64,000 nucleotides of DNA from Prevotellaceae bacterium UBA6398 (GCA_002437495.1 DJQA01000004.1:115675-179674), one strand, 5' to 3'. Positions 52,694 through 60,889 are shown, counted from the first letter of the stretch. The notes: generated by a model from the letters alone, not told the origin. Numbers and translations: made by a program.

Positions 52694-55000
52694 ATGAATG
52701 TTATCAAGAAAACTGTTTCGCTTCCCGACGGACGGGAAATAAGCATCGAAACAGGAAAATTGGCGAAGCAGGCCGACGGCGCGGTGATGCTCAGAATGGG
52801 CGACACAATGCTCCTCGCAACAGTCTGCGCCGCACAAGACGCAGTGCCCGGTACGGATTTCATGCCATTGCAGTGCGATTATAGGGAACGCTACTCAGCA
52901 GCAGGACGCTTCCCGGGAGGGTTTACAAAACGTGAGGGAAGGCCCTCGGACTATGAGATACTGACGAGCCGCCTCGTTGACCGCGCGCTCCGTCCTCTGT
53001 TCCCCTCTGACTATCATGCCGAAGTTTACGTAAACATAATGTTATTCTCAGCCGATGGAGTAGACATTCCCGACGCACTTGCAGGCTTTGCCGCATCGGC
53101 TGCACTTGCCTGCTCCGACATTCCCTTTGAAGCCCCGATTTCGGAGGTTCGCGTGGCACGCATAAACGGCGAATACGTGATAGACCCCACATACGAGCAG
53201 ATGAAGAACGCCGACATGGACATCATGGTGGGAGCAACCGAAGAAAACATCGTGATGGTGGAAGGCGAAATGAACGAAGTTTCCGAGCAAGACCTCATCG
53301 GCGCGCTCAAGGCCGCACACGAGGCTATCAAGCCCATGTGCCGCCTGCAAAAGGAGCTGGCAAAGGAACTCGGCACCGACAAAAAGCGTGAATACTGCCA
53401 CGAAGATAATGACGAGGAGCTGCGCGAGGAGGTGCGCAAAGCCTGCTACGACAAGGCATATCAGATTACTCTTGAAGGAAACCGCGACAAGCACGCACGC
53501 GAAGACGCATTCACGCAAATACGCGAGGACTTCAAGGAAGCATATGCGGCTGCGCACACCGACCTTGGCGAGGACGAGCTCGAAGCAAAGAATGCGCTTA
53601 TCGACCGCTACTACTACGATGTGGAGCGCGATGCGATGCGCCGCTGCGTTCTTGACGAAAAACGCCGTCTCGATGGTCGCGGATACACAGACATACGCCC
53701 CATTTGGTGCGAGGTAAGTCCGCTTCCCGCGCCCCACGGCTCGGCAATTTTCACACGCGGAGAAACACAGGCTCTCGCAACATGTACACTCGGCACAAAG
53801 CTCGACGAGAAAATGATTGACGAGGTGCTCGACCAGAGCATGCAGCGTTTTCTGCTGCACTACAACTTCCCGCCCTATTCCACAGGCGAAGCAAAGGCGC
53901 AAAGGGGCACAGGCCGCCGCGAAATAGGACATGGACACCTTGCATGGCGCGGTTTGAAAGGCCAGATACCCGATGATTTCCCTTACACCGTGCGTGTGGT
54001 GAGCGACATACTCGAATCCAACGGCTCGTCTTCGATGGCAACCGTTTGCGCCGGCTGTTTGGCGCTGATGGATGCGGGCGTTCCTTTGAAGAACCCCGTT
54101 TCGGGAATTTCAATGGGTCTCATCAAGAACCCCGGCGAGGAGAAATACGCCGTGCTTAGCGATATTCTCGGCGATGAGGACCACCTTGGCGACATGGACT
54201 TCAAGACCACAGGCACGCCAAACGGTCTCACCGCAACACAGATGGACATAAAATGTGACGGACTTTCATACGAAATACTTGAAAAGGCACTCATGCAGGC
54301 CAAGGACGCACGCGAACATGTGTTGGGCGAAATGCTCAAGGTTCTCGACAAGCCGCGTGCCGACTTCAAGCCGCAGGTTCCGCGCATCGAGGCGTTCGAC
54401 ATTCCCAAGGAGTACATCGGCGCTGTGATAGGCCCGGGCGGAAAGATAATCCAGGGAATGCAGGAAGAGACAGGTGCAACCATCACCATCGAAGAGACCG
54501 ATGGCGTGGGCAAGGTTCAAGTTTCGGCCCCCAACAAGGAGAGCATAGACGCTGCGGTTGCGAAAATCCGCGCAATCGTTGCCATTCCCGAAGTTGGCGA
54601 AACCTACGAGGCGAAAGTTGTGAGCATAATGCCCTACGGTTGCTTCGTTGAGTTCATGCCGGGCAAGGAAGGACTGCTGCACATAAGCGAGCTCGACTGG
54701 AAACGCTTCGACAACGTTGAAGACGCAGGCATACACGAGGGCGACAAGATTAGCGTGAAACTTCTCGACATAGACTCAAAGACAGGCAAGTTCCGTCTTT
54801 CCCACCGCGCACTGCTCGAAAAGCCCGAAGGCTACGAAGAGCGTCCGGCACGCCGCCCGCGCCGCGAACCGAGGGGGGAACGCCGCGATGGCAACGACCG
54901 CCGCGAACGCCACAACGGCCCGCGCCACGAGCACACAGAGCGTTCAGAGCGCAAGGGCAACGAAGGCGCAGAGTCCCGGAACAACGACACGCAGGAGTAA
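52694..55000 (+). CDS. pnp: Polyribonucleotide nucleotidyltransferase (PNPase)
   Basis: A 768-residue phosphorolytic 3'-5' exoribonuclease. I choose ATG 52694 (MNVIKKTVSLPDGREISIE) over an in-frame ATG at 52631. Two RNase PH domains, with FPPYSTGEAKAQRGTGRRE and DILGDEDHLGDMDFK in the second, flank a helical linker. A KH domain (IPKEYIGAVIGPGGKIIQGM) and an S1 domain (MPYGCFVEFMPGKEGLLHI) follow. The C-terminal tail of about 55 residues is rich in Arg, Glu and Gly, common in Bacteroidota and possibly RNA-binding. Strong terminator at 55065. Confidence 0.97.
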   Translation: MNVIKKTVSLPDGREISIETGKLAKQADGAVMLRMGDTMLLATVCAAQDAVPGTDFMPLQCDYRERYSAAGRFPGGFTKREGRPSDYEILTSRLVDRALRPLFPSDYHAEVYVNIMLFSADGVDIPDALAGFAASAALACSDIPFEAPISEVRVARINGEYVIDPTYEQMKNADMDIMVGATEENIVMVEGEMNEVSEQDLIGALKAAHEAIKPMCRLQKELAKELGTDKKREYCHEDNDEELREEVRKACYDKAYQITLEGNRDKHAREDAFTQIREDFKEAYAAAHTDLGEDELEAKNALIDRYYYDVERDAMRRCVLDEKRRLDGRGYTDIRPIWCEVSPLPAPHGSAIFTRGETQALATCTLGTKLDEKMIDEVLDQSMQRFLLHYNFPPYSTGEAKAQRGTGRREIGHGHLAWRGLKGQIPDDFPYTVRVVSDILESNGSSSMATVCAGCLALMDAGVPLKNPVSGISMGLIKNPGEEKYAVLSDILGDEDHLGDMDFKTTGTPNGLTATQMDIKCDGLSYEILEKALMQAKDAREHVLGEMLKVLDKPRADFKPQVPRIEAFDIPKEYIGAVIGPGGKIIQGMQEETGATITIEETDGVGKVQVSAPNKESIDAAVAKIRAIVAIPEVGETYEAKVVSIMPYGCFVEFMPGKEGLLHISELDWKRFDNVEDAGIHEGDKISVKLLDIDSKTGKFRLSHRALLEKPEGYEERPARRPRREPRGERRDGNDRRERHNGPRHEHTERSERKGNEGAESRNNDTQE

Positions 55001-55064
55001 AACCTCCGGCAAACATATAGGCGGGGGCATGGCGAAAGAGCAAAGCCCACGCAAAGTAAGGCAA

Positions 55065-55102
55065 CCGCAGCCTTGGCATTTTCGCCAAGGCTGCGGCTTT
55101 TT
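55065..55102 (+). terminator. Terminator after pnp
   Basis: CCGCAGCCTTGGC pairs perfectly (13 bp) with GCCAAGGCTGCGG around a 6-nt loop, followed by CTTTTTG. Confidence 0.93.
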
Positions 55103-55152
55103 GTTTTCTGAGTATCCAAGCGACAATAATCCCAAAACAGTTTCCTCACCGG

Positions 55153-55250
55153 ATATAAGAAAAACTACATAGGGCATAGGAAAAACTATGTCCTATGTAG
55201 AAAAAATTATGTCTGATGTAATTCAAACTACATCAGACCTTTTTTCGCCC
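55153..55250 (+). repeat. 21-bp-unit intergenic element, copy K
   Basis: Near-consensus copy: units at 55167, 55188, 55209 and 55230 plus a partial one before. GTCTGATGTA pairs with TACATCAGAC, then CTTTTTT. The TTTGCAAC...CAGAAAAACAAA tail follows. It lies between the pnp terminator and the alkD promoter, so termination alone does not explain it. Confidence 0.9.
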
Positions 55251-55301
55251 CTTTGCAACACGCAGAAAAACAAATGCGTTTTTCAAGTGGGGCGAAAGCG
55301 T

Positions 55302-55309
55302 TATCTTTG
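55302..55309 (+). promoter_or_regulatory. -7 box for alkD
   Basis: TATCTTTG, a perfect TAnnTTTG, 43 bp before the ATG at 55353. TTTT about 18 bp upstream may serve as a weak -33. Before the IS arrived it probably also served the polymerase gene downstream. Confidence 0.55.
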
Positions 55310-55352
55310 CACGGCGCCGCAGTGCGGTATGCAATAAGTTTGTTAAACGAAA

Positions 55353-56105
55353 ATGATTACGGCTTGCGACATAATCGAGACTTTGGCCGCCATGCGCGAT
55401 GAGGCGCAGGGGCGCATACTGGCGCGTTTTTTCAAGACGGGCAAGGGAGAATATGGCGAGGGCGACAGGTTTCTCGGAATAAGGGTGCCGCAGGTGCGTG
55501 CCGTGGCAAAAGAGGCGCGGGGACGTGTGGGGCTTTGCGAAATCGAAAAGCTCCTGCGCTCGGATTGGCACGAGGTGAGGCTTTGCGCCTTACTGCTGCT
55601 CGTGGAGGAGATGAAACGCGCCCTGCCGTCGCGCCGCAACAGTGCCGGCGATGCAGCACGCAGAACGGAAATAGTGCGCTTTTACATTGCCCATGCCTGC
55701 CGTGCCAACAACTGGGACTTGGTTGACCTTTCGTGCGTGCACACACTGGGGGCATGGTTGCTTTGCCCGCAAGAAAATGGCACGATGCCGTCGCGCACTA
55801 TTCTTGACAACTTTGCCGCAAGCGATAGCTTGTGGAAACAGCGAATGGCTATTGTTTCAACGCTGGCACTTATAAGGGAAAAACAATACGCCGACACTCT
55901 GCGGATTGCCACAAGTTTGCTGGGTCATACCCACGATTTAATTCACAAGGCAGTGGGGTGGATGCTGCGCGAGGTAGGAAAGAGGAATATAGACGTTTTG
56001 CGCGGATATTTGGAGGCTCACAGCCGTGAAATGCCACGAACCACGCTGAGATACGCCATAGAAAGGATGAATGCCGACGAAAGGCGCAGGTGGCTGGAGC
56101 GTTAG
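55353..56105 (+). CDS. DNA alkylation repair protein, AlkD-like
   Basis: A 250-residue HEAT-repeat glycosylase that removes bulky or cationic alkylated purines. Landmarks: FFKTGKGEYGEGDRFLGIRV at residues about 26-45, the active-site NNWDLVDLS (Trp and catalytic-type Asp), and DLIHKAVGWMLREVGKR. Length fits AlkD. The stop at 56103-56105 lies two bases before the target duplication of the IS. With the IS removed, the Y-family polymerase would start 10 bp after this stop, so the two formed an operon. Confidence 0.93.
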   Translation: MITACDIIETLAAMRDEAQGRILARFFKTGKGEYGEGDRFLGIRVPQVRAVAKEARGRVGLCEIEKLLRSDWHEVRLCALLLLVEEMKRALPSRRNSAGDAARRTEIVRFYIAHACRANNWDLVDLSCVHTLGAWLLCPQENGTMPSRTILDNFAASDSLWKQRMAIVSTLALIREKQYADTLRIATSLLGHTHDLIHKAVGWMLREVGKRNIDVLRGYLEAHSREMPRTTLRYAIERMNADERRRWLER

Positions 56106-56107
56106 AA

Positions 56108-56115
56108 TTAAAAAT
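56108..56115. repeat. Left target-site duplication of the IS
   Basis: TTAAAAAT, repeated exactly at 57205-57212 on the other side of the element. Eight bp is the usual duplication length for IS1595-family elements. Confidence 0.88.
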
Positions 56116-57204
56116 AATGAATGTCCGCATGTTCCCAAATTAGCCAAGTTTAAACAGTCAGTTTGTCTCCAAGGCATGCTTTGGAACGTTTTATGCAGTG
56201 ATAAGAAATAGAATAAAAACATATAGAGTCATGAACCTTCTTGATTTTTACCGTCAATATCCAGACGAGGCATCGTGCGAGTCGGCGTTGCGTCAATTCC
56301 GTGAACGCCACGGTTTGTTCTGTAGCCAATGTGGCGGTTTGCGCCTTAGCTGGAATCCGAGCCACAAGTCCTGGACGTGCAAGGATTGCGGACATGAGAT
56401 GCAGCTTCGTTCTGGTACGGTCATGCAAGGCAGCCATCTGCCGGTGCTTGACTGGTTTGCTTGTATGTTCCTCCTGACTGCGACCAAGCGCGCCATATCG
56501 GCCAAGGAGATACAGCGTCAGCTTGGGCGCAAGCGTTACCAGCCGGTATGGGAAATGGCTCACAAGCTGCGTGACGTGATGGGCAGGCGTGACAGCCTCT
56601 ACCGCCTCAAAGGCGGACTGGAGGTGGACGAGGGCTTCTTCTCCACCGAAACGCCTGAGGATCAGAAGGACTGTCCGCTGAAGCGTGGCCGTGGAAGCCA
56701 GCGCAAGACTTCCGTCATCGTCATGGCGGAAAGCAGCCGGCCAAAGACTGCCACGGTCAAGAAGTACAGTACGTCCAAGGCTGTCGGGCATATAAAGATG
56801 CAAGTCATCGATGATTTCAAGGCTTCCACACTTATCGGAAAAATCAGCCAGGGGACTGACGGTAACGCCTCGGTGACCACGGATGGGTACAGTAGCTATG
56901 CCTCCATGGAAAAGGACGGAGCGGCTGCCTCCCACCAGACAGTGGTCATGAATGACAAAAAGGATGTGGGGAAAGTCCTGCCTTGGGTACATATTGCCAT
57001 AAGCAACGCCAAAAGGAGCATACTTGACACCTACCATGACATAAAAGCCGAGTTCCTCCAGCTGTATCTTAACGAGTTCTGCTACAAGTTCAACCGAAGG
57101 TATTTCGGTTTCAGCCTCTTTGACAGGCTCGAACTTTGCGCATGTACGTATAGGGCTGGGTTTAAACATAGAATCTATTGATTGGCAACATGCGGACATT
57201 CATT
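56116..57204 (+). mobile_element. IS1595-family insertion sequence (1089 bp)
   Basis: The left end AATGAATGTCCGCATGTT is repeated inverted at the right end (57182-57204), extending with one mismatch (CCCAA versus GCCAA). It is flanked by the exact 8-bp duplication TTAAAAAT and carries one intact transposase. A palindrome CCAAGGCATGCTTTGG lies in the leader before the transposase (about 56169-56186) and may limit its expression from outside transcripts. The intact ends, gene and duplication indicate a recent insertion. It lies exactly between alkD and the polymerase gene. Confidence 0.92.
56231..57181 (+). CDS. IS1595-family transposase (ISXO2-like)
   Basis: A 316-residue DDE-type transposase. 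ATG 56231 (MNLLDFYRQYPDEASC) is chosen; an in-frame ATG at 56198 is possible. An N-terminal zinc ribbon (CSQCGG...CKDCGH) binds DNA. The ISXO2-like catalytic domain has LEVDEGFFST, VTTDGYSSYAS and WVHIAISNAKRSILDTYHD, ending with LNEFCYKFNRRYFG. The reading frame is complete, so the element is probably active. It ends 23 bp before the right IS end. Confidence 0.94.
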   Translation: MNLLDFYRQYPDEASCESALRQFRERHGLFCSQCGGLRLSWNPSHKSWTCKDCGHEMQLRSGTVMQGSHLPVLDWFACMFLLTATKRAISAKEIQRQLGRKRYQPVWEMAHKLRDVMGRRDSLYRLKGGLEVDEGFFSTETPEDQKDCPLKRGRGSQRKTSVIVMAESSRPKTATVKKYSTSKAVGHIKMQVIDDFKASTLIGKISQGTDGNASVTTDGYSSYASMEKDGAAASHQTVVMNDKKDVGKVLPWVHIAISNAKRSILDTYHDIKAEFLQLYLNEFCYKFNRRYFGFSLFDRLELCACTYRAGFKHRIY

Positions 57205-57212
57205 TTAAAAAT
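57205..57212. repeat. Right target-site duplication of the IS
   Basis: TTAAAAAT, identical to 56108-56115. The ATG of the polymerase gene begins at the very next base (57213). Confidence 0.88.
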
Positions 57213-58730
57213 ATGAATGCAGGGCTGCAAAGGGTGTATATAGCCATTGATTTGAAGTCGTTTTTCGCTTCGGTGGAGTGTGTGGAGAGAAACCTTAATC
57301 CGCTCACCACTAATCTTGTGGTTGCCGACTTGGGGCGCACGGAAAAGACCATCTGTCTTGCAGTGTCGCCATCGCTCAAGGCTTATGGCATAGGCGGGCG
57401 GGCAAGACTGTTCGAGGTGGTGAGACGTGTGAGGGCGGTGAACTGCGAGCGCATGTTTGGCAACGGCGGGCGGCACTTTGTGGGAAAGTCGTATGACGAC
57501 ACGGAGCTGAAAACCAACCCCGAGCTGGAACTTGACTATATAGTAGCCCCGCCGCGAATGCGGCGTTACATGGAATGCAGCGCAAAGGTGCGTTCTGTAT
57601 ACTTGAAATACGTAGCTCCCGAGGACATGCACGTTTATTCGATTGATGAGGTTTTTATAGATGCCACGGCTTATTTGCGCACATACGGCATGACGGCGCG
57701 CGAGCTTGCAATGACCATGGTGCGCGATGTGCTTGCAACCACCGGCATAACTGCCACGGCAGGGATTGGTACGAACCTATATCTTTGCAAAGTGGCCATG
57801 GACATTGTGGCAAAGCACATGCCTGCCGACAAGGATGGCGTGCGCATTGCCGAACTTGACGAGATGAGTTACAGGCGCACGCTGTGGGACCACAGACCTA
57901 TCACCGATTTTTGGCGCGTTGGAAAGGGAACCGCCCAAAAGCTCGAAATGTATGGCATATTCACAATGGGCGATGTGGCTTTGCAATCGCAGAGGAACGA
58001 GGAACTGCTTTACAGGCTTTTCGGTGTAGGCGCCGAGCTGCTTATCGACCATGCCTGGGGTTGGGAGCCGTGTACGATAGAAGCCATAAAGGCCTACAAG
58101 CCCGAGACCAATTCCATGAGCAGGGGGCAGGTGCTGAAATGCCCCTACACTTTCAAAAAAGCCAGAGTTGTGGCAAGAGAAATGGCGCAGGGAATAGCGC
58201 TCGAACTGCTCGACAAACGTTTGGTTACAAACCAGATTGTGCTTACGGTAGACTATGATACCGAGAGTTTTACGAATGCCTCACAAGCGGCAAGATACTG
58301 TAAAATCGTTTCGTTCGACCGTTATGGGCGCAAAGTGCCCAAACCCGCACACGGAACGGAGAGGCCGGAGTGTTACACGTCATCGGCAAGACTCATAACC
58401 GAAGCGGTTGCAAAACTGTTTGACCGCATTGTAAATCCGGCTTTCCTTGTAAGGCGCATTAACATCACGGCGGGGCGTGTGGTGAACGAGAACTGTAGAG
58501 AGGCCAAAAAGGAGAAGCCGCTGGAGCTTGACCTTTTTACCGATTATGATGCCGTGGTTGCGGAAAGGGAAAAAGAGAAAGCCGCCCTTGAAAAGGAAAG
58601 AAGAGTGCAGGAGGCTGTGCTGCGCATAAGGAAAGCATACGGCAATAACGCGCTGCTTAAGGGACTTGATTTCGACGAGGGGGCTACGGCAATAGAGCGG
58701 AACGCGCAGATAGGGGGACACAAGGCATGA
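57213..58730 (+). CDS. Y-family (UmuC/ImpB-like) DNA polymerase
   Basis: A 505-residue translesion polymerase. The ATG at 57213 gives MNAGLQRVYIAIDLKSFFAS, the expected start; the frame is open into the IS (57120). Motifs: IDLKSFFASVECVE and VYSIDEVFIDAT with catalytic acidic residues, ATAGIGTNLYLCKVAMDI, and an HhH-like DFWRVGKGTAQKLEMYG. The NLNPLTTNLVVADLGRTEKT block marks the branch common in Firmicutes and Bacteroidota that travels with YolD-like proteins. The IS now separates it from the alkD promoter, so it depends on read-through or an IS-borne promoter. No umuD is nearby. Confidence 0.93.
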   Translation: MNAGLQRVYIAIDLKSFFASVECVERNLNPLTTNLVVADLGRTEKTICLAVSPSLKAYGIGGRARLFEVVRRVRAVNCERMFGNGGRHFVGKSYDDTELKTNPELELDYIVAPPRMRRYMECSAKVRSVYLKYVAPEDMHVYSIDEVFIDATAYLRTYGMTARELAMTMVRDVLATTGITATAGIGTNLYLCKVAMDIVAKHMPADKDGVRIAELDEMSYRRTLWDHRPITDFWRVGKGTAQKLEMYGIFTMGDVALQSQRNEELLYRLFGVGAELLIDHAWGWEPCTIEAIKAYKPETNSMSRGQVLKCPYTFKKARVVAREMAQGIALELLDKRLVTNQIVLTVDYDTESFTNASQAARYCKIVSFDRYGRKVPKPAHGTERPECYTSSARLITEAVAKLFDRIVNPAFLVRRINITAGRVVNENCREAKKEKPLELDLFTDYDAVVAEREKEKAALEKERRVQEAVLRIRKAYGNNALLKGLDFDEGATAIERNAQIGGHKA

Positions 58731-58921
58731 GTGGCAAGTATGACGAAATAATCAACCTTCCGCACCATGTGTCGGCAAAGCACCCGCCGATGCCTATGCA
58801 GGGACGTGCGGCGCAGTTCGGCTCGTTTACACCGCTTAAAGGACAAAAAGAGGCGGCGGACGACACAGGGAAAACCGCCGATTCGGACGAGTGTGGCGAA
58901 GAACCCGAAGAGGAATTCTGA
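58727..58921 (+). CDS. YolD-like small protein
   Basis: 64 residues; its ATG overlaps the polymerase stop (ATGA), so translation is coupled. The N-terminus, KYDEIINLPHHVSAKHPPMP then GRAAQFGSF, matches the conserved start of YolD-like proteins that accompany UvrX/UmuC-type polymerases in Firmicutes. The remainder is short and acidic (SDECGEEPEEEF) where relatives are roughly 100 residues or more, so this is a shortened version. A role as polymerase partner or SOS modulator is inferred from genetic linkage only. Confidence 0.8.
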   Translation: MSGKYDEIINLPHHVSAKHPPMPMQGRAAQFGSFTPLKGQKEAADDTGKTADSDECGEEPEEEF

Positions 58922-58983
58922 CGTTGGTATGTTGCGCAGTTATGCGTTAGCATAATTGCAAATACTCGAACACCGCAAAAACT

Positions 58984-59045
58984 GCATGGTACATAAGAAA
59001 AACCATGTCCTATGTAGAAAAAATTTCTTCAGACATAGTTTTGGC
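58984..59045 (+). repeat. 21-bp-unit intergenic element, copy L (degenerate)
   Basis: Two clear units at 58984 and 59005, the latter near-consensus (ATGTCCTATGTAG + A-run). A diverged third unit and a CCTTGCAATATGCCGTGAAAC tail follow. CTATGT pairs with ACATAG. It lies between convergent genes. From 59046 to 59213 I see nothing further. Confidence 0.78.
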
Positions 59046-59213
59046 TCCTTGCAATATGCCGTGAAACATAATATTGAAGTAAAATTTTGAAACAACGGTG
59101 ATTGGCTGTAATACAAGGGGTTGCATAAAACGCCGCGTTTCCGGGTGCAACGGGTTGCTGTTGGCTCTTAAACGGTGCTTTTGCTGTTGCTTTTTGTTTA
59201 GTATTTGGAATGG

Positions 59214-60641
59214 TTACAACAGCGGCGACACTATCCTTACGAAGCTTTCTGCGGTTTTCTGAATTCTACTGCGCTTTTTCCAACGCCTCCAGCTTATGAA
59301 CTCACACGACTGCAGGTCGTTCTCGAAAATGTTTTTAAGAGTGGAGGCTAATTTTTCGTCATAAATAAATGCGTTGGCCTCGAAGTTGTCCTCGAAGCTG
59401 CGAAAGTCGGTGTTGGTTGAGCCTACGGTGCACAGTGTGTCATCGCAAACGAAATATTTCGAGTGAAGAAATCCCGGACCGTAGGCGTAAACCTTTGCTC
59501 CGGCTTTCAGCACATCGCCGTAGTATGATTCGTTGGCGGTCTTAATCCAAAAATGCTCCGACTTTGCCGGAACCATAATTCTGACGTCTATTCCCGAGCT
59601 TGCCGCCACCTGTATGGCGTTGAGCACTTGCTCCGTGGGCATGAGATAGGGCGTGGTTAGGTAGAAATATTTCTTGGCGTTCATTATGGCCCATACAAAT
59701 CCGTCCATAATGTAAGGCAGCTCCGATGCGGGGGATGCCGTAACTATTTGCAGGCTTCCCGCATTTTCATCGCCGCTTCCCGCTTTGGGATACAGGCCTT
59801 GGGGGTTGAGCATGTCATTGCAGTTGTAAAACCAGTCGGCCACAAAAGTTTGTTGCAGTCCGTAAACGGCGTTGCCTGTAAGCCTTAGGTGCAGGTCTTT
59901 CCATCCCTCACCGCTTTTGCCGTAAAGGTATCTCAAAGCTATGTTCATTCCGCCTATATAGCCAACGCTGCCGTCTATAACGGCTATTTTACGGTGATTA
60001 CGGTAGTTCACTCGGCGTGTGAGGCGGGCGAACCTTACCGGCATGAAGCTTCTTACTTCTATTCCCGCTTCGCACAGGTTGTTGTAGAATTTGTTTTTTA
60101 CCGACCAGCAGCCCACATCATCGTAAAGGAGTCTTACTTTTACCCCGCGCCTCACGGCGTCTTTCAGGAAATCGGCAACGAGCCTTCCGAGCGCATCGCC
60201 CTCGAAGATGAAATACTCAAGGTTTATGTGGTGCTTGGCGGCGGATATGTCTCTGAGCAGCGACAGCATTTTTTCTTTGCCGCTTTGGAAAATCGCTACA
60301 TGGCCAAGATAGAACGGTGGGGCATAGTTTCGCCTAAGAAAGAAATTGGCAAGCGGTTTGTAGGCTTGCGGCACTTGGGCTTTGTCGTGGGGCAGGTAGC
60401 TTGCCAGGAGCTTGCGCTTCATTTGGTTTATTTCCCTGCGCTGCAAACGGCGCTCCTTGCGTATGTCCTGCCCAAAGAAATAGAACAGCAGTATTCCCGC
60501 CACCGGGAGGGCTATAAGCACCAATGTCCAGGCCATGGTCTTTACCGGCTGGCGCTTTTCGAGAATTACCACAACGATTGTGGCTGCCACAACCATAAAG
60601 TATAGCAGCGTTATAACCCTGAAAATAATGTAGGCTGTCAT
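59214..60641 (-). CDS. cls: Cardiolipin synthase (phospholipase D family)
   Basis: A 475-residue inner-membrane enzyme that makes cardiolipin from phosphatidylglycerol. Two N-terminal membrane helices (ITLLYFMVVAATIVVVIL and MAWTLVLIALPVAGILLFYF) precede two PLD domains. Their HKD motifs are NHRKIAVIDGSVGYIGGMN and LHSKYFVCDDTLCTVGSTN. Length fits ClsA. A -7 box lies 18 bp before its ATG. It stands alone. Confidence 0.95.
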   Translation of the reverse strand: MTAYIIFRVITLLYFMVVAATIVVVILEKRQPVKTMAWTLVLIALPVAGILLFYFFGQDIRKERRLQRREINQMKRKLLASYLPHDKAQVPQAYKPLANFFLRRNYAPPFYLGHVAIFQSGKEKMLSLLRDISAAKHHINLEYFIFEGDALGRLVADFLKDAVRRGVKVRLLYDDVGCWSVKNKFYNNLCEAGIEVRSFMPVRFARLTRRVNYRNHRKIAVIDGSVGYIGGMNIALRYLYGKSGEGWKDLHLRLTGNAVYGLQQTFVADWFYNCNDMLNPQGLYPKAGSGDENAGSLQIVTASPASELPYIMDGFVWAIMNAKKYFYLTTPYLMPTEQVLNAIQVAASSGIDVRIMVPAKSEHFWIKTANESYYGDVLKAGAKVYAYGPGFLHSKYFVCDDTLCTVGSTNTDFRSFEDNFEANAFIYDEKLASTLKNIFENDLQSCEFISWRRWKKRSRIQKTAESFVRIVSPLL

Positions 60642-60658
60642 TGTGCTTGCTTGTTTTG

Positions 60659-60666
60659 CAAAGATA
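60659..60666 (-). promoter_or_regulatory. -7 box for cls
   Basis: The minus strand reads TATCTTTG, 18 bp upstream of the ATG at 60641, giving a short leader. No standard -33. Confidence 0.5.
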
Positions 60667-60694
60667 TGAAAAAAGTGATAATTTGCCGTGTCTG

Positions 60695-60726
60695 AAAAAT
60701 GCCGGCGGTTTCACAACTGCCGGCAT
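60695..60726 (-). terminator. Possible second terminator beyond the outer-membrane barrel gene
   Basis: ATGCCGGC pairs with GCCGGCAT around a 10-nt loop; on the minus strand TTTTTC follows. It lies in the gap between the barrel gene and cls. Confidence 0.6.
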
Positions 60727-60889
60727 CTCGTCTTCAAAAAAAATTGCTATGAAAGGAAGTTTAAATTCCAAATACTTGCAGCCTGCATTTTGTTTTCATG
60801 ATTTAGTTATTGGCTTTTGTTGCGGGCTGCAATGCAAATATAGGCAATAAAATCTTTTTCAGATGCAAAAATTGTAAAAAATGCCGCCC

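Noticed and set aside
57120..57212. Polymerase start inside the IS (in-frame ATG at 57120)
   Set aside because: That frame overlaps the transposase end. The residues before 57213 resemble no polymerase, while the ATG at 57213 gives the normal family N-terminus and predates the insertion.
58938..58956. TTATGC-GTTA-GCATAA as a terminator for the yolD-like gene
   Set aside because: A six-base-pair stem without a following T-run. Copy L downstream is a better but still weak candidate.
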